DNA of 64,000 nt from Symbiodinium natans (taxonomy: Eukaryota > Sar > Dinophyceae > Suessiales > Symbiodiniaceae), in contig CAJNDS010000402.1 of assembly GCA_905221605.1 (NCBI GenBank), positions 577,818 through 641,817 of the forward strand. Direction: 5' to 3'. Positions 19,561 through 29,302 of the stretch are shown one piece after another. Position 1 is the stretch's first letter. The number at the start of each line of letters is the position of its first letter. The translations under genes were made by a program, and so were the position numbers. The notes below the pieces were generated by a model. That model ran no database searches. It saw only the letters and a program-made list of their open reading frames with translations, and was not told the DNA's origin.

Positions 19561-20196
19561 CCAACAGCTCAGAAAACTCAGTTTGACAGTCCCGGCCGGG
19601 CTCCAGAAACCTGGTCCAGCACAAAAGTCTTCACTGTCAAACGCTGCCGATACTTCAGTGTTCCTCGGGATATCTTCGAAGCAACGACTCTTGCTGCTTC
19701 AACAAGAAGTCCCTCTTTGTTTTGGGTTCCACGGACGAACAAATGTTCTCGGATCGCTTGAGGAGCCAAAAAAACTGCCGGCTGTACAGCTTTCGACAAC
19801 ACAACGTGTGAGAGGGGTCCTGGCATGATCTGCAGGCTTTTTTGTTTGCAAGAGAAAAGATGGTAACAGCGCATTTTCATAACTAGGAAATAAGTACAGA
19901 ATAGCCCGAATAAGTTGTTTCAGCTACGGGGTATAAGTCCCTAGCAAGTTTCACAACTTTCTCAAGGACTTATAGACTTATACTTGAGGTTACAGATCTT
20001 ATAAGTGTATGTTACAGATGTTATAACCCTATGCATAACTCTACGGGCCCTGCGGTACGGGTTGACGCGCGGCGAACGCGGGCGGTTTTGCGTTCTCAAT
20101 ACAGAGATGGAGGGGGCCGCGCAAAGTCTACACGTTGCAAAGCCCACCACGGCAAATCCGTGGAACCCTCCGCCAAGCAGTCCGTGCGGGCCTGGA

Positions 20197-21700
20197 GCTT
20201 AATTGTGCGGGAGTTGCCAGAACAGGAAGCTGGATGGAAGCTGTTCTTGTTGGCGCCGCGTATGTTGCTATTCCTTGAGAAGGCCAGACACGGGTCACGC
20301 CGCAAAAGTTGGCAAGGCGGGTTGACCTGTACGTTGTCTTAATTAAGATCGCGGGGATGAACTGCTGTGCCAGGCCGCTCAGGCCGCCCAAACGGAGCCC
20401 CAACAACCACGCCGCCGTGTGCCGCCGCAAAAGCCGTTCAGGCGCATCAGTCACCTCCGCCGATTCGGACGCGCAGCGGCGGGCCGAACGTGCAGTCGCG
20501 GTCGAGCATCTGGGGAACTCTCCGCGGCGCTGGCCGCCCTGGAGGCCTCCCCCGACGAGACACTCGCAGTGTTGCGCGATCCCCCAAGACAACCAAGTGC
20601 CGCTCCCGGGATGGCTCTCAGCTTTCTCCCCAGAGACCGGGCACTCGATGCTGATACAGTACATTCTTTGGCAACCTGCGTGGGGCCCAGCTGGGAGCGG
20701 GCCATCTGGATGCACAGCCGAGCACCAGCGTATTTTGTTGGACGACCAAAGTTGCTCCGATCTTCTTCTCCATGCCGCCCAGCTCGTCGCCGCAGGACGC
20801 AATATCGTCGACGGACTACGTCTCGGGAGGTTGGTAGCGTTACAAAAGCCAAACGGAGGCATACGTGCCCTGGTCATGGGTGGTATCGCGGACCTTGGCG
20901 GTATTCCGTGAACGGAGACCAGGTCTGACGGTTGTCAGTGTTGGTGCATATGACCACATAGCCAGGGCGGCAATGTTTGAGGGTCTCCGCCGAGATGCTC
21001 GCCTGGCTTCGTTGAATCCTTTTGTCCGTCAATTTTGCGGACGGGCACACGAGGTGGCCCAGGCGGAAGGCGGGGAACAGGGAGACCCCTTGATGCCGAG
21101 CCTGTTCGTAGTGGGCATCCACCTAGCACGCCGAACTCGGGGCCACTGCAGACCTACATGCATTCTTGGATGACACGTATGTTTCGTGCGAGCCAGCAAA
21201 TGTCGCCAAGCACGCCCTTCACTCCAGAAGCCATGCTCCGGGCATGGCGCCGTCGCCAGCGGCTGCCTCTGCCCCTGAGCCCTCGCCGGTGCGGCCCAAA
21301 CCTGGGAGGCGGCCAAGAGGTCGACGCACGGTGGGACCATGCAGTGGCCTGCCCCCGGATAGGACTGCTGGCCAGACGGGCAAGGGCAAAAGTGGTCGAA
21401 CGGGCGCGTCTCCGCATGGCTAGGGGAGCAGTCGGAGCCTAAGGCCAAGTCGTGCCACAACAATGGCTCGCCCACACGATGACCCCTCGACATGGTCGTC
21501 TATGGAGCCACAGCCAACGGGGGAGCGCTCTGCTGTGACGCCACGCTTGTGTCGCCGAGACCCGCACAAGTCACCCACATCCGTGCGGGGATGATCGGGG
21601 ATGCAGACGACGGCGCGGCACTACAGATCGCAGAGTGCCACAAGCAGAGGGCTTACCCCGAACTCACGCGCGGCGGGTGACAGCCCCTGGTTGTGCGGAG
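20197..21700 (+). pseudogene. Degraded reverse transcriptase/endonuclease copy, nearly full length
   Basis: In order, the relic shows GWKLFLLAPRMLLF (about 20233), RRAERAVAVEHLG, a GPSGCTAEHQRILLDD segment and LGRLVALQKPNGGIRALVMG (to 20880). These are followed by VGAYDHIARAAMF and GGEQGDPLMPSL, then FLDDTYVSCEP (about 21160). It then skips most of the thumb region and resumes with RRQRLPLPLSPRRC, HAVACPRIGLLARRA and, near 21500-21680, CDATLVSP and HKQRAYPELTRGG. Several frameshifts and an internal deletion of roughly 900 bases make it inactive. The catalytic GAYD and FLDD motifs are still readable. It is closest to the intact element at 23.9 kb. Confidence 0.88.
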
Positions 21701-22087
21701 ATTGGCGGACGATGGAACGCGTAAGCGCTCCGTTTCCTGCGGGATATCGTCCACTTCCGCGCGCAACGCGCGCCGCCGGCTGTTCGTGCTGCGGCTGGAT
21801 CAACTGCCATCTCAGACCAATGAATGAAAGCTCCCTTGCTCGAATTGGGACCTGCAAGTCCTGAGTCGCCCTGAGATTGTCTGACCCCATGTCCTTCGCA
21901 CTGCCTTCGCACTTCGGATCAGTGCAACAGCCATGTCCCTGTCACCAACAGGGGAGAACTAGGCCCATGTGATCGCTCAGGCGGAAAGTGGTGACCAGGG
22001 TAGGGTGATCCCCTGATGCCAGGCATGTTCTCGGTACTGGGGGGGGGGGTTTATCTCACATCGCGTGGTGTAAATACACATCGTTCG

Positions 22088-22713
22088 GCGTCCACACTGG
22101 GGTCTTGCAGGTCCCGCACAGGACCCGGCACTGATCCTAGCCGTCCAGTTTTCAGCCTATGCAGCGTCCACAATGGGGTCTGGCATGCAAACCACTCCAT
22201 GCCCATGGTCGGAGGAAGCGCCTGCGTCAAATCTCCGCATTGGGTTTGCATTTTGGACAAGACTTGGCACTGATCCAAGCTGCCACCACGGCTTCAAGTT
22301 TGTTTAAGGCAGTTGGCAGGACGTTTCCGTGCTAGCTGGTCTAATGCGCTTTTCTATATCAAAACCGGTCTCGGTCGCAGGGTTTGGTCCGCCAGACACA
22401 TGCAGCAGGCAGCAGGCAGGCAGTGTGCACTTGAGCAGCTGCGGGTCTCAGGTGTGTAAGGCCAGTAAAGGCTTCGAAGATCAACGTTCCGTATGTTGAT
22501 ACAAACCGAGCGTCTCCTTCGGGATTTGCTGCCAAAACGTATGCCAGATTGATGTAAAAATGGCCCGAAACATAAGCGTCCGCGAGGTTAGGTGGATTTT
22601 GAGGTCTCCGTGGCTGACAGCCCAAAATAGCGTCCACATTGGGGTTTCGTATCTTGTGATGTGTGTTCTCTCGCGTGATGGGTAATTCTTTGCATGAGCG
22701 TCCACATTGGGGT
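22088..22713 (+). repeat. Four dispersed copies of GCGTCCACAnTGGGGT
   Basis: The 16-base motif starts at 22088, 22164, 22630 and 22698, all in the same orientation, with one or two variable positions. Spacings are 76, 466 and 68 bases. The intervening DNA is AT-richer than the flanking retroelement DNA and has no convincing gene. A variant (CTCCGCATTGGGT) lies near 22233. Confidence 0.85.
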
Positions 22714-22811
22714 GATGTGTATTTTCACGGCCTGATGTGTGATAACCTCCTCCCTTGTAGGTTTTGCGCCTGCCATGCGTGATCTGGTGAGTTGCTGCCG
22801 CAGGAACTAGC

Positions 22812-23530
22812 ATGCGCTTTCCTAGATCCGGCTCAGCCCCGCCAAAACAACTTTTTGGAATGCTGCCGGATGCTGCCGGTGTCGAGCCCCCAGGTTGCGC
22901 CGCGCTTGCACCTGGCACCCGCGTTTGGTTGGGTGACCCTGACCTGCCGCCGTCCTCCAGGGGTGTAGTTGTGTTAGGCGTGCGTATCGGGTCGCCCGAG
23001 TTCGTTCAGCACCGCCTCCAAGAGCTGTTGGCCCGCCAAGGCCCTCTGCTCGAGCAACTCCCGGCTTTGGAAGACGTTCAAGTTGGGTTGTTGATGTCCT
23101 GTTGGGCTGCCCCTCGGGCCCAACATGTCCTCCGCACACTCCCCCCAGCAGTCGTACAGGACTTCGCCCAGGGGCACGACCGTGCTGTCATGCAGTGCCT
23201 TGCCGCTCTCCTGACACCTGGGGAGGCCGCTGCTTTGCCATTGCTTGCTGTTGCCCGAGCGCAGTTGGCTCTGCAACACGGGGGGCTCGGCTTGCGCAGT
23301 GCTGTTCGGCTGATCTCGGCTGGCGCCCGCGGCCTATTGGGCATCCTGGGCTGATGCGCTCAAGGTCCTCGCCCGTCGCGAGCCCGCGTTTGCTGGGGGG
23401 ATTCTCGATTCACTCCAAGGGCAAGGGCCTGTGCCTCCCGCTTTGGCGTCACTTCGGGACTGTGCTACCTCACTGTCGGGCTCTGGCTATGATGTGCCCG
23501 AGTGGTCGACGCTCGCTAGGTTTGACCCGT
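22812..23530 (+). pseudogene. Reverse transcriptase fragment, thumb/connection region
   Basis: Frame 22812-23354 (180 codons) and the next frame to about 23530 match residues following the polymerase core of the intact element. Matching pairs are SRGVVVLGVRIGSPEFVQHR with EQGLVVLGTPIGSREYVARF, and AAPRAQHVLRTLPPAVVQ with AAPRCNYLLRTVPPSATE. One frameshift near 23350 separates the two parts. The fragment lacks the catalytic domain and is older than the intact copy that follows. Confidence 0.85.
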
Positions 23531-23777
23531 CGCCCCTGCCACACTGTTGCCCCGGCCGCTCGACACATGCGGGCTGCCGCGCGCTCGAGCGCAACGCCTC
23601 GGGAGCGGAGGATGCCGGACCGAGGATGCCGAACCGAGGGCATGCTGCGATGTGATCCGCAAGGTCATCTAGATGCCGGCAGCATCTGCAGGCAGCTGCA
23701 GCTAGCGGAAGCAGCAGGCGAAGCCGGCGCAGAAGCAAAACACGCAAGAGCGATGACTCAAGCTGCAGCTCAGGCGA
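23517..23777 (-). pseudogene. Inverted fragment of the element's zinc/endonuclease region
   Basis: On the minus strand a frame running from 23777 down to 23517 matches the intact element around its Cys-His cluster. LLRRLRLLLPLAAAACRC aligns with LLRRLRLALPLAPRRCRC. It is followed by DDLADHIAACPRFGIL, aligned with DELGDHRSACAQVGVL. It abuts a + strand fragment at about 23530, so the two pieces meet in opposite orientation, probably by inversion or twin-primed insertion. Confidence 0.85.
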
Positions 23778-23929
23778 GGTGGGCCGGGCAAACAAAAAGC
23801 GAGCAGCGTACGGGCACTTTGCACTTTGCACTTTGCACTTGGCACTTTGCCCGTTCGAGGCACGAAGACCACGGTCCTTTCAGGACAAGGGACAACGGCG
23901 GGTGTTACGAGCTAATTAATGTGCGAGGC

Positions 23930-26900
23930 CGTGTCAAACTGTACAAAATCAGACAAATGCGTGGACTCCTGAGAAACGCCATGCGCATCGCTCTTGAGGC
24001 GATCTTGAACGCCCCAGGTACGGACACGGAACTGGATGGCTGGAAGCTGTTTGTCCTGGCGCCGCGGATGCTGCTCTTCAGGGCGCCCGGGGCGTCCCGG
24101 GTCCCTCGTGATGAGTTGGCGCGCCGGGAGCGCCTGTTCTGTGAGGGCAGGTGGGCTCAGTTGCTCCACGAGTGTGTGGCCGCAGCTCGGGAATCCGCGG
24201 TAGTGACTACAGCTCCCGCGCGTAGCCGGCCGGCTGACGGGTCGGATGATGACGTCCGACGACGGGCGGAGAGAGCTGCAGCCCTCGCCCATATGGGCGA
24301 GCTCTCGGCCGCTGCCCAGGCCTTGACCGCTTCCCCCTTGGCACTCGCCACTGCCGAAACGCTGGCGGAGCTGCGCGACCCGGACAGACGCCCTCCCACC
24401 GTTCAGGTCCCCCTCGAACCGCCCTTGGAAACGCGTTCCTCGCCCGTCATCGAACTTTGCCGACGGCGGCTGCTGGACAACCTCCGCCGAGCCCGACGGG
24501 GTGCAGCGGCTGGGCCGTCGGGCTGTGCAAATGAGCATCTGCGGGTCATGCTGGACGAGGAGCTCGGCACCGAGCTTCTCGGCCGCGTAGCAGGCAGACT
24601 CGCAGTAGCTGACGCGCCGGGAGAGATCGCATGTGCGCTGAGGATAGGTCGGATGGTCGCGCTGACCAAGCCAACGGGCGGAGTCAGGGCATTGGTGATG
24701 GGGGATGTGTTTCGCCGGCTCGTGGCACGCACGCTGGCGCAGCAGTTCGGGGAACAGTTTCGGCAGGCGTGCGCGCCATTCCAGTTCGCACTTGGCACGC
24801 GCGCCGGCGCAGAAGCGCTGGCCCGTGCGTTGCGGGCCGCAACGGAAGCCGACCCTCGAACAACGGTGCTGAGCATAGATGGCGTGGGCGCGTACGACCA
24901 CATCTCCCGTGCCAGTATGCTGCGGGCGCTGAGCTCCCACGCCCCGCTGGCCGGCCTGCTCCCGTTCGCGCACTTGTTCTATGGCCAGCCCAGCCGCTAC
25001 ATCTACTATGATGGGCGGGGGGAGGGGCACGAGGTGCTGCAGGGAGAGGGAGGGGAACAAGGCGATCCGCTGATGCCGGGGTTATACGCGCTCGGCCAAC
25101 ATGCTGCCCTTCTCCACCTTCACTCCCGGTTGCGGCAGGACGAGCGACTCTTTGCCTTCCTGGATGACATCTACGTCACGTCCACTCCGGAGAGGACGCT
25201 CCCCGCGCTGCGGTCTGCCCAAGAGGCGCTGTCCCAGCACGCCAACGTCCAGGTCCATCTCGGTAAGACCAGGGCTTGGAACGCCGCTGGCGAGGAGCCT
25301 CCGGGCTTGGTGGCTGCGCTGCCCCGCCGCGCGGGCGACCCACCCTGTTGGACCGGGAGCTGGACCTTGCCGCCTGAGGAGCAGGGCCTTGTAGTGCTGG
25401 GGACTCCCATAGGTAGTAGAGAGTACGTCGCGCGCTTTCTAGAAGACAAGCGAGGCCAGCACGACGTCCTTCTCGCGCGGCTGCCGGCAGTGCAGGGCCT
25501 CCAGAGCGCGTGGCTTCTGCTGTTGTTCTGTGCGGCGCCACGGTGCAACTATTTGCTGCGCACGGTGCCGCCGAGCGCAACGGAGGCGTACGCGGCGTCG
25601 CACGATGAGGCCATCCTGCGCTGCCTGGCGACCTTGTTGTCTGGGGGGGATGTGCCGTTGGAGCTCCCTCCCAATAGTGCGAGGCGTGCTCGCTTGCCGC
25701 TTCGCATGGGGGGCTTGGGCTTGTCGCCTGCCAGGGAGCACAGGCATGCAGCATATTGGGCCTCATGGGCAGACACGGTCACCGCGCTGCAAGAGTGCCA
25801 TCCAGGCACATTGGCCACACTAATGCGGCCCCTGTTGAGTGTTGCGGCAACCGGTGTGCCCCCCAGTGTCAGGGAGGCCGACCAGGCTGCGCAAACCCTG
25901 CGCCTGCAAGGGTACGAGGCGCCCACGTGGGCAGCGCTGTTGGAGGAAATGGCCCCTCCAAACCTCGGAGACGACGACGGGCCCCCTGCCCCAACGAGGC
26001 GGGGCTGGCAGCAAGGAGCCGGAGCTGCTGTGGACAAGCGCGCGTTCGAGATGCTTTTCTCTGACTTGGATCCTGCATCCCGAGCGCTGCTGCTGTCCCA
26101 GAGCGGCGAAGGTGCGAGCTGCGCGTTCACCGTCGTCCCGAGCGGCCCAGACTTCGTGGTCGACAATGGGGAGTTCCGAATTTTTCTCCTGAGGCGGTTG
26201 CGCCTGGCGTTGCCACTCGCCCCTCGCCGCTGCCGCTGCGGGGGGGCCCTTGATGAACTCGGGGACCACAGATCTGCGTGTGCTCAGGTCGGGGTGCTCG
26301 CGCAGAGAGCGGGGCCCCTTGAACGGGCTGCGGCGCGCATTTGCCGTGAGGCCGGAGCACGGGTGGCCACCAGCGTCGCCCTTCGGGACCTCAACCTCGA
26401 CGCGCCGGCGACGGATGGCCGGAGGATCGAGGTGGTGGCCAACGGCCTGCCTCTGTGGCAGGGGGCGCAGATTGCGGTGGACACCACGTTGGTCAGCCCT
26501 GTCCGACGCGACGGGCAGGCGAGGCCCGGCGCAGACGCGCGGCCAGGGCTCGCGCTGGAACAGGCTGCCCGGCGTAAGCAACGCACGTACCCTGAACTGC
26601 AGCTGGGGGGGCGGGGCCGATGTCGCCTCGTCGTCTTCGGCCTTGAGGTAGGGGGCCGCTTCAGCACGAGCACGCTTGCGTTCCTCCGCCGCCTCGCGCG
26701 GGTCCGCGGCCGAACGCGGGCCCCTTGGGCGCAGGTCGCCACTGCTCGGGCCTTGACGCGTCGTTGGACGGCCCTGGCAGCGCTCGCAGCCATGCGGGCC
26801 CACGCGCAGACTCTCCTCGAGCTGCCAGTCCACCCACGGGATGCAGGTGATGGGGCGGAGGTTGGGGGACCTGCTCCTGGAGAGGCCGTGAACAAGGCCG

Positions 26901-26950
26901 ACGGACATGACGATGCGGGTTGAAAAAGGTGCGGAAAAAAAAATATATCA
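23930..26950 (+). mobile_element. Non-LTR retrotransposon copy, apparently intact ORF
   Basis: The element spans the 988-residue ORF and a short 3' end, GGTGCGG followed by A9 and TATATC. No long terminal repeats are visible. The 5' boundary is not sharp: sequence from about 23660 to 23956 stays open in the same frame but has no match in the neighbouring relics. I could not identify a target-site duplication by eye. The absence of stops, against several degraded relatives, indicates recent insertion. Confidence 0.75.
23957..26923 (+). CDS. Intact non-LTR retrotransposon polyprotein: reverse transcriptase plus restriction-like endonuclease
   Basis: The frame is open from 23102, but homology to the relics begins around ATG 23957 (MRGLLRNAMRIALEAI), giving 988 residues. 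Residues 22-35 are the conserved GWKLFVLAPRMLLF. The polymerase core shows RMVALTKPTGGVRALVMGD, DGVGAYDHISRAS (Asp308), EGGEQGDPLMPG (Asp370) and FLDDIY (Asp403, Asp404). A Cys-His cluster follows (C759-x-C761-x9-H771-x3-C775). Next is a PD-(D/E)XK-like endonuclease pattern (E825, D842-T-T, K874-x3-Y878). The layout of polymerase, zinc cluster, then C-terminal nuclease is that of early-branching LINEs such as R2 and CRE. No apurinic-type endonuclease is present. GC content is about 65 percent, well above the flanks. A short A-rich tail lies at 26936. Confidence 0.92.
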   Translation: MRGLLRNAMRIALEAILNAPGTDTELDGWKLFVLAPRMLLFRAPGASRVPRDELARRERLFCEGRWAQLLHECVAAARESAVVTTAPARSRPADGSDDDVRRRAERAAALAHMGELSAAAQALTASPLALATAETLAELRDPDRRPPTVQVPLEPPLETRSSPVIELCRRRLLDNLRRARRGAAAGPSGCANEHLRVMLDEELGTELLGRVAGRLAVADAPGEIACALRIGRMVALTKPTGGVRALVMGDVFRRLVARTLAQQFGEQFRQACAPFQFALGTRAGAEALARALRAATEADPRTTVLSIDGVGAYDHISRASMLRALSSHAPLAGLLPFAHLFYGQPSRYIYYDGRGEGHEVLQGEGGEQGDPLMPGLYALGQHAALLHLHSRLRQDERLFAFLDDIYVTSTPERTLPALRSAQEALSQHANVQVHLGKTRAWNAAGEEPPGLVAALPRRAGDPPCWTGSWTLPPEEQGLVVLGTPIGSREYVARFLEDKRGQHDVLLARLPAVQGLQSAWLLLLFCAAPRCNYLLRTVPPSATEAYAASHDEAILRCLATLLSGGDVPLELPPNSARRARLPLRMGGLGLSPAREHRHAAYWASWADTVTALQECHPGTLATLMRPLLSVAATGVPPSVREADQAAQTLRLQGYEAPTWAALLEEMAPPNLGDDDGPPAPTRRGWQQGAGAAVDKRAFEMLFSDLDPASRALLLSQSGEGASCAFTVVPSGPDFVVDNGEFRIFLLRRLRLALPLAPRRCRCGGALDELGDHRSACAQVGVLAQRAGPLERAAARICREAGARVATSVALRDLNLDAPATDGRRIEVVANGLPLWQGAQIAVDTTLVSPVRRDGQARPGADARPGLALEQAARRKQRTYPELQLGGRGRCRLVVFGLEVGGRFSTSTLAFLRRLARVRGRTRAPWAQVATARALTRRWTALAALAAMRAHAQTLLELPVHPRDAGDGAEVGGPAPGEAVNKADGHDDAG

Positions 26951-27483
26951 TGTCTTGTTGACGGCCATCTTGGCCGATGAGCTACATCAGACCACGAACT
27001 ACATCCCGGGAACTGCGACATTTCAAACTTGTTCAACTCATCATCCCATCGCTTGGGGGGGCGACCAGGTCGTCGTCTCGGCACACTATTGAAATTGTGC
27101 TGGGATGAGGGACTCCAGGTTGCAGCGCATAGTGGCCAAGCATTCTTCGCAGTCAGGTTCATTACGAACCTGTGCTGGTTAGCACGATGAGCACTGGACC
27201 ACGAAGGCACAGGATGTTGCCTGAGAGCAGACGATGCCCGGGCATTCACGCGTCGCTTCGTCTCTTCCCACGTTGCATCTGCGTCGCGACTCCATCCAAC
27301 AATGCTTCGAAAACAGTACGGGCCCGACTGCGAATCCAGCAGCGCGACCGACGCCTCATCGAGCTCGCTGAGCAAGGCCCTGCGACAACAGTCATCAACC
27401 GATATCAACCGCCCGAAAGGCTTCACGCTGCCATCCCTTGGAAACCTCGAGGCCGACCTGTCGGTGGAGCGCCAAGGCAGCAT
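26940..27483 (-). pseudogene. 3' fragment of a second type of LINE
   Basis: On the minus strand, a frame from 27483 down to about 26917 carries the C-terminal signature of endonuclease-encoding LINEs. It has a W-rich stretch (HPVPSWSSAHRANQHRF, ATWSP), then RRRPGRPPKRWDDELNKF, SSWSDVAHRPRWPSTRHDIF and an end near the A/T-rich site at 26940. It therefore meets the 3' end of the plus-strand element tail to tail. The same minus frame continues for 200 further codons antisense to the intact element, which is an artefact of that element's composition. The 5' part of this LINE is missing or unrecognised. Confidence 0.65.
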
Positions 27484-28025
27484 CTTTCATCCGTTTGCTC
27501 GCCCGCTGCCGTGCCCGGGCTGCGCCCCCCGCCATCCCGCGCGGCCAGCACGTCTGCCTTCGCACTCCGCAATCCTCTCCCTTGCAGCTGCCAGGTCCTT
27601 CGCAGCCAGCCTTCTTGCTTTGCCTCTGGCCGGGACCTCCAACCTCGATGGGTATGCGCCGCTCCTCAGTGACATCCTTGCAGACTCGTCCAAGGGTCCT
27701 GCCCTGGCCAGCCGCTTGGCGTGAGTCGTCTGCCCGTCCCCCACCCTCGCTTCCCGATCACGCAGGCATCTGCAATGCCACCTGCACTGGGACCGCGATG
27801 AACGTTGGGCAAAAAGGCGTGCCAAAAAAAACTAGGCCCACAACAAGCTCAGCCAATCCAGGATTTGCTGCACGTCCTTACGTAGTACGGCCCATTCATC
27901 CTTGCAGGTTTGCGTTTTTAAACCACGTGGTTGCTGCATGCAACCCATCTGATTGTAAGCCGCCAACAACCACAGTAGAATTGGTTTCGCGCGAAACCGA
28001 GCTCGAGTCCACACGCAAACTTAGA

Positions 28026-28430
28026 ATTTTTTTTGCTGTTTGGCCACTACGGCGGCGCCGCGAGGAGCTCTCCCAGTGGCGGCTCGCCGCCGTCACCGGC
28101 ATCGCAGGGGCGCACCGGCAACTCCAGCAAGCTCTGCGCGTGCACCCGCAATGCGGCCAGCGACGCGAGGGCTGTCCAGCGCCGCGTCAGCGCGGCCCCC
28201 CGCAGCCACACTTGCCCACGGGGCGCGGTCCCGGGCGCGAGCGCGAGCGAGCCTTCGGAGCAGCGCCAACGCTTGGCTGTCGAAGCGCCCGCCAACCTCG
28301 AGCCCGAAGACCACCAACCGGCAACGTCCCTGCCCTCCTGGCTGGAGCTCCGGGTAGGTGCGGAGCTTGCGCGCTCGGGCCTGCTGAAGCGCCAGCGCTG
28401 GCCTCACATCGGCACCGGGTCATGCGCTAC
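28026..28430 (-). pseudogene. 5'-truncated copy of the retroelement, endonuclease end only
   Basis: Two minus frames (28407 down to about 28190, then 28295 down to 28047) match the last 110 residues of the intact element. The matches are RKLRTYPELQPGGQGRCRLV, then VGGRFDSQALALLRRLARAR and RWTALASLAALRVHAQSLLELP. One frameshift separates them. The fragment ends in T8 at 28026-28034, which is an A8 tail in its own orientation. This is classic 5' truncation of a LINE with an A-rich 3' end. Confidence 0.88.
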
Positions 28431-28789
28431 CGTCGCGCTGGATGGGGCTGACCACTAAGTTTGCGCCTGCAACTCTGCGAGTTGTTGTTCAATCTTACCA
28501 CTTGCATCTGATGCGCGAGAACGCGGTGTAGGATTTATGGAGTCCAGCAATTGCTGGTGCGGGCCGACACTTGCCAATGCCTTTCCTTATTTGACATTGA
28601 CGCTGGGTCAAGATCTTCGACACCGTCCATTTCATGTGATGGGGATCGCGTGGCCTCTCTCTTCACACCTTGTGCCGGCGGAGTCAGTGTTGCCTTCATT
28701 TTGATCGCACACAACTATTGCGTCGCATGGAACCCCCCCCGAGGCCCGCCTTGAGCCAAACAACCCCGAACACCTGCAGTTGCCACGCC

Positions 28790-29050
28790 TTTTGGACGGG
28801 CGTGGGCAGGCTGCTCGTGAGGCAGTTGGCCACACGCTGCCACCACAACTGCCGCCGCCTTGACATGGTCCACGGCCTACGGGGTTGCGCCGTGCTGCGA
28901 CGCATAACGCCGGTAGCCCCGCTCACTGGCTCTGGGGTGCCACATTGCGGATCGTGAGTCGTGAGGGTGGAGTTGTGCTGCATGTAACAGAACGCCGCAA
29001 ACACAGGGCGTACCCCCAGCTCGCGTGCGGGGGGCCGCGTGTTGCAAGGC
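28790..29050 (+). pseudogene. Badly degraded retroelement endonuclease fragment
   Basis: Frames between 28790 and 29050 read GRGQAAREAVGHTLPP, HWLWGATLRIVSREGG and, near 28990, ERRKHRAYPQL. The last aligns with ARRKQRTYPEL and HKQRAYPEL in the other copies. Stops and frameshifts interrupt it. It is the oldest-looking member of the family in the window. Confidence 0.6.
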
Positions 29051-29118
29051 CACGGAGATAGAAGATTTCCGCGACCGAGTCCGTGTGTGCGAGCAATGCG
29101 ACCCCCCCCCCACCCCAA

Positions 29119-29185
29119 GTGCGAGCGGTGCGGTTTGGGCACTGGACATTTCCTGAAAAGGTGCCAGGAGAAAAAAAACAATTAA
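29119..29185 (+). other. Possible zinc-knuckle remnant
   Basis: The frame reads KCERCGLGTGHFLKRCQEKK then stop. The Cys/His order resembles a CCHC knuckle, but the spacing is C-x2-C-x5-H-x4-C, one residue longer than the retroviral and LINE type. It follows the degraded retroelement fragment and could be part of a mobile element's nucleic-acid-binding protein. Confidence 0.25.
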
Positions 29186-29302
29186 AAGGCAAGTCAGCTT
29201 CATGATTTAACACAAAATCTCCCACCTTGATGGCATTTCCTGTCCACGATGTTCTTGTTTTCTAGTGGGTAGGATGTATGTCAGACCTGCGTGTCGTTCC
29301 GC

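Noticed and set aside
19758-19775. GAGGAGCCAAAAAAACTG as a minus-strand spliced-leader relic
   Set aside because: The match to the leader is broken by an insertion within GGCTCAAG, and no gene follows on the minus strand.
23102-23956. First 285 codons of the long frame as part of the retroelement protein
   Set aside because: This part runs across an older + fragment in a different frame and an inverted fragment. It matches nothing in the family, so the protein start is placed at ATG 23957.
26284-26930. Minus-strand extension of the second LINE frame through the intact element
   Set aside because: It is antisense to an unmistakable polymerase/endonuclease reading frame; only the part above about 26940 shows LINE-type residues.
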